64,000 nucleotides of DNA from Gliomastix tumulicola. Lineage: Eukaryota; Ascomycota; Sordariomycetes; Hypocreales; Bionectriaceae. Both the position numbers and the translations under genes were made by a program. Under the pieces are notes generated by a model. It saw only the letters and a program-made list of their open reading frames with translations. It was not told the origin of the DNA and did no database searches. Location: the NCBI GenBank assembly GCA_001599755.1, contig BCHX01000006.1, positions 3,211,336-3,275,335 of the forward strand, given 5' to 3'. Of this stretch, positions 45,253 to 56,053 are shown one piece after another. The stretch's first letter is position 1. Each line of letters begins with the position of its first letter.

Positions 45253-46307
45253 GGCTGTTGGAGCAGTGTTGAATTGCGTGTCTTCTGTGTGCGGGCGGGC
45301 GGCGCGCGTCGAACGGCTTTGTTGGGCAGCGCGGGTTGTGGGAGGAAGAGGTCTCCCGTCGGTGCTTTTGTCAAGACACCTCCCCACTCGTAGTGATCAC
45401 GGGAATGTCGTTATTAGCGCGGGCTCGGGCCTCACTCATGCAACAAAGGGAGTCAGAGTGGTTGGCTGCCAGGGGGCGACCTGTGTCGAGTGGTGGAAGG
45501 GGAACAAAGGGGCGGCGGGAAGGCCAGTCAAGCTACGAGGAGAACCCAAGGCCACTCCTTCATAGTGCTGACATGGCTTCATGATCTGGAACGTCACAGA
45601 GGCTGATTCTATATCCCAGTCAGGCAGAATGAAGCTTGAGTTCCAAGATGGCACTCAAAACTTGTCTGCACGGCGAGGTGATGTAGGTAAGGTAGTACCC
45701 ATATCTAGGTATGAATGGAAGGTGGCATGTCTTATTATACGCTAGCGACGCATATCACTTATACTCGTACTTCGTCAACATAAGTTGAGCTTCTGTCTCC
45801 ACACTAAGTGCATTTGCGGTACGAGGTTTTCAAGGCCAGTCTACTCTTGTAATGTCTATGTACGTGCGCGTGTGTAGTTGTTGGTGCACCAGCCGCTAGA
45901 GGCTCATCGGATGATGCCACTCGAGAGACATCGCGGCCATCATGCTGGTTATCAGTATCAGATCCAACATATGCAGAGGCTGCGCCTGTAGCTCAAGCCA
46001 CGCGGCTTGCAGGATACAATTTGTGCTCGTAGATAGATATGACTGGAACTGCCACCCTACAACTTGTAATGAGACATTGAGTGCGTAGGCATGAAGTCTT
46101 GCTGCAGGCGTTAGACTAGAAAATCCCGGAAAGCGTACTTGGATTCGAATTCAGTACTTCTTGTAAACTTGGCTGAGCCTTCAAGGGCGTTCGCCTTGGT
46201 ATAGAATATGACTGGCATCTTGAGTAGCGGTATGGCTTGCGCCGCACTTCAAGCACAAGAAAGGACAAAAAAAAAAAAAAGCTCAACAGGTCCCGGGCAT
46301 TAATTTT
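45253..46307. other. Intergenic between the two kinase-like genes
   Basis: The first 200 bases are the promoter of kinase-like gene 1 and match the corresponding region of gene 2 (see the promoter block entries). The rest is without recognisable content. Confidence 0.5.
45383..45450 (-). promoter_or_regulatory. Promoter block shared with kinase-like gene 2
   Basis: The plus-strand string GGGCCTCACTCATGCAACAA (with flanking GTAGTGATCA) recurs, with few changes, 180-204 bases upstream of the second kinase gene. Here it is 174-198 bases upstream of the start. Its conservation with spacing suggests co-duplicated regulatory DNA. Confidence 0.6.
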
Positions 46308-47117
46308 TCAAAATCGGCCGAATATCCACTCCCGAAACTTCTGCAGTCCGATCTCGTCGTTCGCCTTGCTCGAGTATCGCGAGAAGCCATCATTCCACTC
46401 AGGGGTACCACCCTCAAGTAGCAGCGTACCGAATGGCTTAGCACTACCCAAGTCAATGATAACAGGATTATCCTCCTCATCAACCATGATGTTGCTGGGG
46501 TTTAGGTCATTGTGGGCGTAGCCGAGAGAATGAAGATGGTCCACGCCGGCTTGTATGCCATCCAAGCATGCCTGCCTATTAAACGTCTCGTCGCAGTTGT
46601 ACATATATGTATCGAGAGTGGTCCGGTAGCGCTTGAGCAGAACCCCAATAATACGATTATCTTTCTCCAGGCAGCCCTTAAATTCGACGAGGTTTGGATG
46701 TGGATTCTGCTGCACATGCTGGAGGATCATGGTCTCCTCACGGAATGCGTCCGCAATCGTCGTGCAGCCAATGAAATGGTGATAGGACCTGAGGCCGGAC
46801 CGTTTTAGGAAAGTGTCACTGGTGAGATGGAAGCCCGAGGTCGATATGGCAGGCATGTCGGGATTAGCTGGCGGGTAGACCTGGTTTTCTGGAATACGCC
46901 GAAGCGAGCTATTAAGTTGCTCTAAACTGGCGTCTCGTATGTGCATGTCGACACTGCCGAACCATGCCTCGTGTCTTTCGTCTGGGGTTACATAGAAATA
47001 GTCTGAACGATCGACTACCTCTTCGCCGTTTTCATCATCATGGAGTCGAAATGAGATACAGAGGTCGAATTTGTTCTGCAGTATAGGGCGCGGGGTGGGC
47101 TCCTCGATGCTGGCCAT
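46308..47117 (-). CDS. Minimal protein-kinase-like protein 2 (tandem paralogue)
   Basis: An intronless gene of 269 residues that aligns end to end with kinase-like protein 1: YFYVTPDERHEAWFGSV, RRIPENQVYPP, FREETMILQHVQQNPHPNLV, HLHSLGYAHNDLNPSNIM, VIIDLGSAKPFG and WNDGFSRYSSKANDEIGL. The probable catalytic set is K105, H202-x-D204, N209 and D222. Like its paralogue, it has no Gly-rich loop and stops just after the helix F region. The N-terminal 20 residues differ between the two, which points to relaxed constraint there. The gene lies 1.06 kb upstream of its paralogue on the same strand. Function is unknown. A pseudokinase or an atypical kinase are both possible. Confidence 0.82.
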   Translation of the reverse strand: MASIEEPTPRPILQNKFDLCISFRLHDDENGEEVVDRSDYFYVTPDERHEAWFGSVDMHIRDASLEQLNSSLRRIPENQVYPPANPDMPAISTSGFHLTSDTFLKRSGLRSYHHFIGCTTIADAFREETMILQHVQQNPHPNLVEFKGCLEKDNRIIGVLLKRYRTTLDTYMYNCDETFNRQACLDGIQAGVDHLHSLGYAHNDLNPSNIMVDEEDNPVIIDLGSAKPFGTLLLEGGTPEWNDGFSRYSSKANDEIGLQKFREWIFGRF

Positions 47118-47660
47118 GGCTGTTGGGAGAGTGTTGGATCGTGTGCGTCGTATGTGTGTTTAGCGCGCGTGAAATTGGTCCTTTTACTCTGCGGCCGCGT
47201 AGGTTGTAGGAGTAAGAGTTGTTCATCTATGCCTTGGTCGAGCCGCCTCACTATTTGTAGTGACCATGGGGAGTTGCGTTGCAAGTGCGCCGACGCCCGG
47301 GCCTCACTCATGGAACAAAGGTTTCTAAAAACACGCCACAAGGGCGAGGGAGAATCAATCAGCCAAGCCTTTCAATATATATTTAGATATCTAAGAAACT
47401 GTTGTATGTATTTTCAGTCCCCAGGGAGGCCTGTACCGCTCAAAGCCTTTTTCTCAACATATCTATTTATATGAGGCAGAAGGGACTTGTCACAATGTGG
47501 TGGAATGCAAGGGAGCTGAATCGCCAGTCCACTGGAGATGAGTGCTGAGGCTTTGGCCTTCTGGGCTACGCTGTGACCAGCAATTTGGGGGCGGGCTACA
47601 GCTACTGTCGCGACGCTTTCAGGACATGAAAGTGTCATAACATTTGTTCTTGACAGGGAA
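47118..47660. other. Intergenic, promoter of kinase-like gene 2
   Basis: Contains the duplicated promoter block at 47240-47321. The remainder, up to the ankyrin relic, is AT-richer and without recognisable content. Confidence 0.5.
47240..47321 (-). promoter_or_regulatory. Promoter block shared with kinase-like gene 1
   Basis: Plus-strand GGGCCTCACTCATGGAACAA plus flanking GTAGTGACCA matches the block upstream of the other paralogue at nearly the same distance from the start codon. Confidence 0.6.
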
Positions 47661-47661
47661 G

Positions 47662-48171
47662 TAGATCGTAATTCGAGAGGCCGCAACGGACAAAACGCCT
47701 CTACATCTCGCTGCCCTCAACGTAGACGAAGCTGCTATGCGAAAACTCGTTGCTGTGGGAGCCAGCATCGACGCCCAGGACATGAGCAACGTGGCGGCAC
47801 TACACATAGTTTCAGAGAAGGGACCTGAATCAATGGCTCGCTATCTCGTGGAGTCTGGAGCTAACACGGAACTTCACAATTGGACATCCCTTACGCCAGT
47901 TTGGGGAGCTGTCGAGACTGGGCACGAAGCGGTTGTCGGATACCTCCTTGAACAGTCCGCTAACAAGAACGTACGAGACAAACAATGAGGCCACACTACT
48001 TCACTTGGCTGTTATGGAGGGGCACGAAGCAATGACCCGGGTTCTGCTAGAGTGTGGTGTGGACAAGGCCGTTGAGGAAAAGGACGGGAAGACGCGCGCC
48101 ACTACAACTGACGAAGGAGTTGGGACGAGAGGATATTGTGCGATTGCTAGAGTGAGACAAGACGAGGGTTG
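47662..48171 (+). pseudogene. Ankyrin-repeat pseudogene (frameshifted, no start)
   Basis: The frame that opens after TAG at 47659-47661 encodes about 3.5 ankyrin repeats: KTPLHLAALNVDEAAMRKLV, AALHIVSEKGPESMARYLVESGANTEL and SLTPVWGAVETGHEAVVGYLLEQSANKNV. It then hits TGA at 47986-47988. The next repeat (ATLLHLAVMEGHEAMTRVLLECG) continues in another frame. The shift lies around 47976-47988 and fits a one-base length change in an A-rich run. There is no ATG before the first repeat and the ORF ends early (48170). It looks like the remnant of a longer ankyrin protein. Its position next to HET and kinase-like genes is notable. Confidence 0.75.
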
Positions 48172-48704
48172 ATAGGAGTGAGCACTGTAGACGCTGGATT
48201 ATGATAAGCCGTTGGAGTATCTCTCTTTCTCTTCGTTTTCACCTCAGTTTGACATAGCTAGTGGTGGTAGTCTCCTGTCAAGTCCGTTGCGTACTTACGT
48301 GTTTGCTTCTGGACTTCTTGAACCGCAGGGCCTGGGGAATGGGCAGCGAAGACGACACTCTTCGTCAGACGCGCCTCGGATAAATGGAGTGCGGTTACAA
48401 ATGATGTATGAAAAAAAAGGCCAACAGTCTTGCAGATCTGTTTCGTAAATGTTAGATATAACCCACAAATACCCTGGTCGTGCTGGGTTTGGATATTTAT
48501 CCGTCGAGTCGTGAACTGTCGCGTATAACTTGAAACATCTGAGCGGGCACACTGCCTGCATGCTCGGAGAATTATGGCCGAGGCGGAAGATGGTGTTCAT
48601 GGACGCATACGTGTTAGGGCCAATCGAGAATGCGTCTATAAGTGAGGTTTGATCCCGGAAGGAGATATGAAGTATGTGAAGTATCAGTCAAGAACTTTGT
48701 GAAG
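48172..48704. other. Intergenic, no gene seen
   Basis: Upstream flank of the GH43 gene. No recognisable elements. Confidence 0.45.
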
Positions 48705-49799
48705 ATGATGTTGTTGGCTACCATTTTTGCAAGCTTGTCTCTGTTTGCCTCAACGGCTCTGGCGTATGCTGAGCCAGGGGCATGCAGTGGCATCTGCAAT
48801 AACTCCCACGATCCGGGTATCATACGGCGCTCCGACGGGACGTACTTCCGCTTTTCGACCGGTGGTAAGATCGCAATTCACACCGCGCCATCAATCGAAG
48901 GGCCGTGGGAATACAATGGTCCTCTCCTTCCCGACGGGAGCAGCATTGATCTTCCTGGGAACCAAGATCTCTGGGTATCCTCACAACCTTGATTTCTGAA
49001 CGAAGGCCGAGGCTAACAGGTAGACCACCAACTCAAAAGGCCCCAGATGTCATCTTCCATGACGGCTTGTACTATGTCTACTATTCGGTTAGCACGTTTG
49101 GCGTCCCAGACTCGGCCATCGGCGTCGCCACTTCGGCCGAAATGGAATCTGGTACCTGGACGGATCTCGGAGCGACCGGAGTCCAATCAGACGGCTCGAC
49201 GCCATACAACGCCATCGACGCGGCCACCTTTCTCGACGGCAGCACTTGGCGCATGTACTTTGGCAGCTGGTGGGATGGCCTGTTCACCGTGGACTTGGTC
49301 GATCCGCCCGCCCAGGTGGCCGAGGGCCAGACGCCCCTGAATCTCATCACGGAGCCCGTCACGACGGCGGTCGAGGCGCCCTTCCTGTTTCAGCACGGCT
49401 CGTTCTACTACATGTTCTACTCGCAGGGGCTCTGCTGCGGCTACGACCAAGATATGCCTGCCGCGGGAGAGGAGTACAAGATCCTGGCGTGCCGATCGGA
49501 ATCTGCGCAGGGGCCTTTTGTTGATAGCAACGGGGCGTCGTGCCTGACCGCCGGAGGCGGTACTATTGTCCTTGAATCGAATGACTGGGTGTACGGTCCA
49601 GGAGGCGAGGGCGTGTATGATGACCCGGAACTTGGCCCAGTGAGTCTATTGGCCCCTCCTTGGTCGACTGACAAATACTGATCGCAGAGACTAGGTCCTG
49701 TACTACCATTACGTCGATACTCGAATTGGCTATGGCGACGGGGACAAAAAGTTTGGATGGAATACCATTGATTTTTCTAGCGGCTGGCCGGTCGTCTAA
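48705..49799 (+). CDS. Secreted arabinan endo-1,5-alpha-L-arabinosidase, GH43
   Basis: Exons 48705-48974, 49040-49639 and 49695-49799 give 324 residues. The signal peptide MMLLATIFASLSLFASTALA precedes a single five-bladed beta-propeller catalytic domain. The three GH43 acidic residues are present: D36 in HDPGI (general base), D93 in WAPDV (pKa modulator, spliced across intron 1) and E202 in VEAPFLF (general acid). YYHYVDTRIGYGDGDKKFGWNTI near the C-terminus is typical of endo-arabinanases. The first donor (GTATCC) is weak but is the only one that rebuilds LWAPDV, and a GCTAAC branch site supports it. The enzyme would cut the alpha-1,5 arabinan side chains of pectin outside the cell. There is no carbohydrate-binding module or GPI signal. 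Confidence 0.92.
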
Positions 49800-50740
49800 C
49801 CTGCAAGTGTGGCATCGGACCGATAGCTCGTGAGCAAGCAGCTAAAGTAGGTCGGTCGGTCGGGGTGGGGGGCTGGGCCTCGGCTGCGGGCTCTGTCAAA
49901 AGGGGGGGGTTCTTTCTTTGATAGTAAGAATCTTTTCTCCGGGCAGCTGCTTGATCAGCAACTGTCAAGTGAGACATTGCTGGTCAATAGTCTTCTTCTC
50001 TCAGCCATTTGCCCTGCTTAAGAAAACTATTGTTCCAATGTCCCACCCATATCCCCCCCTCGACGCGTCATACAAGAGCGAGAATTTTCCCCCTCAGTTT
50101 TTCCCCAATGCACACCAATCTCTCTCTGTACTGCGCACACATCCTTCGTGTTCCGAATAAGCACTAAATCCAAGCCACCAACCCGCATCGGACCAACATC
50201 CTCTCCTGTCCACACATCTCACCGATTTCAGCTCTGCCCAAGCCACGTCTCAGTCGAATTAAGGACCAAGGACCGGACTGCAGACCCCTGTATTCAGCTG
50301 CCCACTTGGCCAGCCTGGGATACCTCATTCGGGGTCGGATACGATCGGGTATCGTTCTGGGGGGGAGCACTGGGACTGGGTCAGACGAAGATCGTGTCCA
50401 TGGGAAGAAGAAAAAAAAAGGCCGCACCCTTGCCCGTAACCCGCGATCTAGCCTTGGAAATCTAATAATTCCGCTGATCCATCGTCGATTCGCCTCGAGG
50501 CCCGGATGGAGGAGATAGAAGAGGAGGGGGGGTCGGTCTCTTAAGATCCGTCCTGTCGGTGTTTAAGCACGTAACACACGGTACGCCCGAGACGTGCAGT
50601 TTCTCGAGTAGCAGCAGCAGCAGCATGAGCAGCAGCAGTCCCAGCGGCGCTATTGGAAGAGGGGGGCTTGTGACTAACGCAATCAATGTCTCAGTCCGCG
50701 TCGGGTGACAAACAGACAGCACAGCGAGTGCTGTCGGTGA

Positions 50741-50839
50741 GGGGGGGGGGGGGGGGGGGNNNNNNNNNNNNNNNNNNNNNNNNNNNNNNNNNNNNNNNNN
50801 NNNNNNNNNNNNNNNNNNNNNNNNNNNNNGGGGGGGGGG
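50741..50839. other. Unresolved gap: 70 N flanked by poly-G
   Basis: Nineteen G precede and ten G follow a run of 70 undetermined bases (50760-50829). Probably a long G/C homopolymer that could not be sequenced, so the true length is unknown. Confidence 0.9.
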
Positions 50840-51183
50840 AGCACACAAAAGCAGGAAAAGGTGCATGCTTAGGCGCTGCTCATCCCTGCTCGTCACGTCC
50901 TCGATTGGCCAACGCACGACACCTTCCCGAGAGCCTAGTCCCATCCCGTCTCTCGGGGCTGGTCGCCCACCTGGCTCTAGACCAACCCGTGAGATTTGCC
51001 TGCATAACACCAGTGAAGGACTGGACTCGACGCCACCAGGACGAGCCCGAATTGCTGGACGGGATGCTTCCGTATGCGAGATGTGACCACAACGTAAATA
51101 TGATGTCCCTCCTCCCCTCCCCCTCGCTAGCCTCCGAGAGCGCGTCTCTCCCCTGGCCATAGATTTGCTTTGCCATTCGACGA

Positions 51184-51209
51184 CGGACAGACAGACAGAC
51201 AGACAGACT
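51184..51209. repeat. (GACA)n tetranucleotide repeat in the MHYT gene leader
   Basis: About six GACA units end eight bases before the ATG at 51217. Confidence 0.85.
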
Positions 51210-51216
51210 GCCGGTC

Positions 51217-54078
51217 ATGACGCCAGAGGAGGCCTTGCAGCTGTACGAGGGGCGGTTCGTCCCTCAGCGATTCAACGCGGGGTTTGTGGCACTCAGTTAC
51301 CTGGTGAGCCTCGTCGGCGCAGGCTCGACGCTCGAGTTGATCAATCGCCGCACGGGCTCCAAGGGCCTGTTCAACAAGTCAGTCGATGCCATATCTGCCC
51401 CCCCATGGATTGATTGTGTGAGCAGTGTAGCTGACGTTGGGCTTGCTTGGTACAGTGCGCTTCTCGCTGGCTCTGCCGCGACGATGGGGGGCGTGTCCAT
51501 CTGGTCCATGGTACGGAGTCAAGCTCCATGACGTCCCGCAATGATGATCCCCATCTGATTGTTGATGTATCGTCGTCTTAGCACTTCGTCGGTAACCGAG
51601 CCATCGACCTCGCAGACGGACAGCCGCAGTTCCAGATCGCCTTCTCGACCGGCCCGACCGTCCTCTCCTTCTTCGTGCCCATCATCGTCCTGATGGCGGC
51701 CTTCGTCGCGATCGGTTCCAGCGACGCCGTGTCCTGGTGGCGCGTCTCCCTGGGCGGCCTGCTCTGCGGCGCGGCCGTCTGCGGCATGCACTACCTCGGC
51801 AACGCGTCCATCGAGAACTACACCTGCGTCTACAAGCTGCCGTACCTCGTGGGCTCGGCCGTCATCGCCGTCGCCGCGAGCACCATCGCCCTGTCCATGT
51901 TCTTCATCTTCCGCGGCATGTGGGCCAATATGTGGTGGAAGAGGCTGCTCTCTGCGCTGCTGCTGGCGGGTGCCGTCTCGGGGATGCACTGGTGTGCTGC
52001 GGTTGGGACGCAGTTTCGGCTGAGGTCTGTCCATGCCGCCGGGGGTCGTGGAGCGTCGCAGAATGCCACCGTCATTGCTGTCATCTGTCTGGTGAGTGGT
52101 CTCGTGACTGTGGGGAGGAGGGCTTCCATGCTGACGGGAGAGTGTAGTCTGTTGGGGCTTGCTTGACCATTGCTGGCGTCGCCGTGTTCACTGCCAGGAA
52201 GATGACGCAGTCCGCGCGCAGGGCGCAGAAGATCACGCTCGCTGCCGCCGTCTTCGACAAGCAGGGGAGGATCCTGGTCGACCCGGATGGACTGATCCCA
52301 AGTACTGTTGTCACCGGATCGTTCATCCAGCAGAGCGTATGAACTTCCAATCATCCCTCCTCCCTTGTCCCAGACCCTTCATCAAGCTGACCTTGACGTC
52401 ACAGGACAAACAAGAGTTCAGCACCGACCACCCGCACTTCCTCTGGATGTTCCAAGCCAGCAGAAACTGGCCTGGTCTGTCACCCTTGGCCGAGGCCATG
52501 AGCAAGCACTTAGCCCAGCCGCGGACCGAGGGGCAGGACCTCACCGAAACGCAGGGCCGACTCTTCCGTGAACAGTTCTGCGTCGCCGCCATGAGACTCG
52601 CCGACCGTCTCCGAGAGACCCTGCCCTCAGCCGGCGTCCTGTGGGATCAGATCCTCCCGACCGGCGCAGGCGTCTCTGTCCCAGACCCCCAGACCCGGTC
52701 GACGCCCCCCCCGGACAGTCCCATCCACGCATCATCACCCAAGAACGAGACCGAGGACCTCGCCGAGAAGGGACTGCACCCACGACACGGCCAGTACGGC
52801 AGAGGATCCCTCATGTTCGTCGTCCGCCGCATGCAGCTGGACCGCGACGCAGAGCGATGGTCGACTGTCGGATACCGCTTCGCAGACATCGAGCAGGTCA
52901 GCGCGACGATTGCCACGAGGATGCAGATCCAGACGCCCGGGCTAGAGCACCAGCTGCGACAGATGGCCCTGTATGCCGACCACGAAACAGACGCCGATGC
53001 CGGCGTCCACCTCGGCCTCTTCGGCATCCGGGCACGCGTGGGACAGTCCGGCTTCGAGGTCATGGTCCAGCGGGAAGCCCGCAACCTCCTCCCGTCCGTC
53101 AAGCTGGGCCTGACCAAGCTGGAGCCCTGGCAGGTCGGCATCCTCCGGCGCCTCGAGAACATGTCCATGGTCGCCATGGACCGGGCCGTCAAGACGTGGA
53201 CGACGAGCACGACGAGCGAGAGGGTGTTTGTGAACCAGCTCAGCTCGGCCATCCAGGCACTCCGGGACTCCCTGCAGGACGAGTCGCTGGAGAATGCGGT
53301 CTTCAGCGCGGAGCTCATCAGCCTGCCCAGCCAGTCCGACGACTCCAAGACGATGCTCGTCTTCAGCATCGTCGTGCCCATCCACGCGGTGGCAAACAAC
53401 CCAGACTGCGAGTTCGTCTCGCTGGGACTCTTCAAGGCGCATCAGCTCGTGCGTCTGCATCAGAGCCAGGTTGCCTTCGTGCAGCGCGTGCATCGCGAAT
53501 CGGCCTCTCTCCTCCAGAAGGACACTCGGGCAGCAGAGCGTCGGCGCCGTGCGAGGAGCTCCGGTTGGCTTCCAAGGTTTGGAGGACAGAGGTCCAAGTC
53601 GCCACGGCCGTCTTCCCGTATCAGCCTCGACAATCGGTCTACGGATGACGGCTCGAGGAAGCGGAAATCCTCCTCGGCCGCCATGTCGGGATCGAGCTCG
53701 ACCGTCGACCTTTGCCATATCAAGACGGACGGTGAAGATGCCCCCAGACCAAGCATGACGGTCAGGGAGATGTCCAATCCCATGTCCAAGGGCCCGTTCG
53801 GAGGCATTATGGTCTCGGAAGTGATCACGGTGAACGTCGAGAGCCGCGATCAGGGAGCAGAGAGCAGACGGCCGCAGATCACGCGAGCGGGCAGTGGCAG
53901 GCCTCAGCTTGTGACCACATCGTCTGACTTGGAGATGGATCGTCTCGAGTCCCGGGAAGCCGGTGATGGACTGGCCACGCTGACAAAGATCGCTGTGGCT
54001 GATGAGGGTGAAGGGCAGAACACGTTTGTGGACGATTTGTTCCAGAAGTGCGTCGAGGCCCGGCGATGGCACAGGTAA
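51217..54078 (+). CDS. MHYT-domain integral membrane signalling protein
   Basis: Exons 51217-51377, 51456-51510, 51582-52091, 52148-52336 and 52405-54078 encode 862 residues. The N-terminal 300 residues form about seven membrane helices with the MHYT repeats SMHFVGN (at the exon 2/3 join), GMHYLGN and GMHWCAA. Their Met/His residues near the outer membrane face are proposed to bind a metal such as copper. The cytosolic part (about 310-862) has a fungal-specific globular region (STDHPHFLWMFQASRNWPG). A Ser/Arg-rich, probably disordered stretch with basic clusters follows (RRRARSSG, RKRKSSS). No bacterial-type GGDEF or kinase domain is attached, so the output is unknown. Confidence 0.9.
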
Positions 54079-54517
54079 AATTACTTATATAATTAATGTA
54101 ATATTATTATCCTATTGATAAATGCCGTGCATGTACACTCTTCCGTGAAACGTGATCGCCTGTTGGTTGTAGGCACAGGATCACGGAGATGCGCCACAGG
54201 TCATGATGTACCAGCAAACAGAGCCTTGTTTGCACTTGAACTTCGCCACGCTCTCTGGTCGAGCAAAACTTTGTCAGAACGCGAAAACTTGACATCGCGT
54301 TTGTGTATTTTTTCCCTTCCATCGCTAAAGTTCACGTCAACCTTCGCATAATCATCGTTTCGCGGCCCTCATCTCTCATCGACGACCAAGAAGCCCGAAG
54401 CCTGCGCAGGCAGATTGATTCGATTCCTCATCCTCAGCAAACTGATCGTAAGTGTCAAACTCCATTGTATGTTCGAACCTCACTAAAGATACGTTCAGGC
54501 CACATCTAGCCCCCAAG
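54079..54517. other. Intergenic and leader of the coiled-coil protein gene
   Basis: Contains a probable 51-bp leader intron (54448-54498, GTAAGT...TTCAG) that removes an upstream in-frame ATG at 54452. No gene seen. Confidence 0.45.
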
Positions 54518-56053
54518 ATGTCGGAAGAGCGGCGCATCATCGCGCTCCGAAACATCGTCCCAGACGACGACGACTACGACTACAAGCAAGACGCCACGGA
54601 CCTCGTCGAAGCGCACCACGAGACCCTCACGGACTCCGAATGGACCCTCCAGGATGACAAGGAGATGGAGATCTACGCCAAGAACATGGCGCGCATCTGC
54701 CGCAAGAAGCAGGACAGCAACAACTCGCCCTCCAACCAGCGGCTGTACCTGAACGTCAACGAGGGCCCGCAGTACGTCACCCGTGCGGCGCTGCTCTTCC
54801 TGCAGGTCATGTACAAGGACTGTCCGATGCTGGCTGCCTTCCAGCGCGCCGCCGGCGAGTATGGTTTCGCTGCGCCGGACGAGAATGGATTCCACAAGCA
54901 GGGTCGGAACAGAAATGCACGTGAGGCGCCGGACGGATGGCCTGCGGACGAGAAGATCACCAAGCATTACGATGAGGTTGTGTCCCAGGCGCGGAAGCCC
55001 CCCATCAAGAAGGCGGCGGTCAAGAAATCGGCTCCCAAGAAGACCAGCAGCCGGACCTCGACACCGGCTGCAGTTGAAGACCAGAGAATGTCTACTGAGC
55101 CTCGCACCGAGGCCACGTTCAAGCTTGCACCTGCCGATGATGATGAGGAGGAGGAGGAGGAGGAAGCTATGACAGACAAGGATACCGACATGGCTGAGTC
55201 GACCATCGTGGTGGCGACTGAGGCAAACGACACCGACGATGAGATGGAACCAGCGACTCCCAGCCCCAAGAAGCGGCCCCGGCCGGACGATATTGAGCCA
55301 ACCTCTTTCACAGCCGCCAACGCCGCCCAGGGCACTCCATCACCCGAGAAGCGCCGAAAGATGCCTGAGATCTTCGATCCACGTCCGACCAAGGATCACC
55401 CGCTACCGCAGCTGCCCTCGGTCAAGTCCCAGCCGGCCAGCAAGCAGACACCCAAAGGCGACGGCAAGATGCTCAAGCTTCCCATTCTGTCCGAGAGCTT
55501 CTCCGATCTCCTACCCAAGAAAAGGACCCTGCCCGAACCATCCGCCAGCAAGGACAAGTCGGCGGCTGAGACTGATGACGGAGCACCGGAGACGCCCGTC
55601 AAGACCAACAAGCTTCCAGACATTCAACGCCAGAAAGTTGGTCTTCCAGATCTCGCGCTCAAAGGGACCCCCAATCTCCCGACCACACCTAAGACGGAGC
55701 CAGTCGCCAAATTTACCGACAAGCTCCCCGGCATCAAGAGCAAGGCCAGGGCAAGCGAGCTCCCAGACCTAATCCTCCTCGACCAGATCCACGCCAAGAA
55801 GAAGGACGCCCACCACGCCGAGATGAAGAAGCTCACCGAGAACATCACCGAGCTCACGATCAGCAGAGAGAAGGCAGAGCAGGAGGTGTCGAACATGAGG
55901 AGCGAGATGTCTCGGATGGAGGGGGAGATGGAGGGACGCATCGAGTCGCTCATGCAGCAGCTCGAGGAGGCGAAGGAGGCCCAGGGTCAGCTGGAGGCGT
56001 ATGTGAGACAGCTGGTCAACCGGCTTCTCGAGGTTGGATCCTTGACTGGATGA
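54518..56053 (+). CDS. Nuclear-type acidic/basic protein with C-terminal coiled coil, unknown function
   Basis: 511 residues in one coding exon, starting at 54518 (MSEERRIIALRN). The frame is open upstream to an ATG at 54452, but that ATG lies in the probable leader intron. Residues 1-160 look folded (QDDKEMEIYAKNMARICRKKQ, TRAALLFLQVMYKDCPMLAAFQRAAGEYGF). A Lys/Pro-rich linker, an acidic run (DDDEEEEEEE), SP/TP sites and basic clusters (KKRPRPDD, EKRRKM) that look like nuclear localisation signals follow. Residues about 440-505 form a heptad-rich coiled coil (MKKLTENITELTISREKAEQ). I do not recognise the family. Nuclear localisation is inferred. Confidence 0.8.
   Translation: MSEERRIIALRNIVPDDDDYDYKQDATDLVEAHHETLTDSEWTLQDDKEMEIYAKNMARICRKKQDSNNSPSNQRLYLNVNEGPQYVTRAALLFLQVMYKDCPMLAAFQRAAGEYGFAAPDENGFHKQGRNRNAREAPDGWPADEKITKHYDEVVSQARKPPIKKAAVKKSAPKKTSSRTSTPAAVEDQRMSTEPRTEATFKLAPADDDEEEEEEEAMTDKDTDMAESTIVVATEANDTDDEMEPATPSPKKRPRPDDIEPTSFTAANAAQGTPSPEKRRKMPEIFDPRPTKDHPLPQLPSVKSQPASKQTPKGDGKMLKLPILSESFSDLLPKKRTLPEPSASKDKSAAETDDGAPETPVKTNKLPDIQRQKVGLPDLALKGTPNLPTTPKTEPVAKFTDKLPGIKSKARASELPDLILLDQIHAKKKDAHHAEMKKLTENITELTISREKAEQEVSNMRSEMSRMEGEMEGRIESLMQQLEEAKEAQGQLEAYVRQLVNRLLEVGSLTG

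Larger units (their letters stand above)
49800..51216. other. Intergenic with assembly gap and simple repeats
   Basis: No gene seen. It contains a poly-G flanked run of N (50760-50829), a purine run near 50405 and a (GACA)n repeat at 51184-51209 just before the MHYT gene start. Confidence 0.5.
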
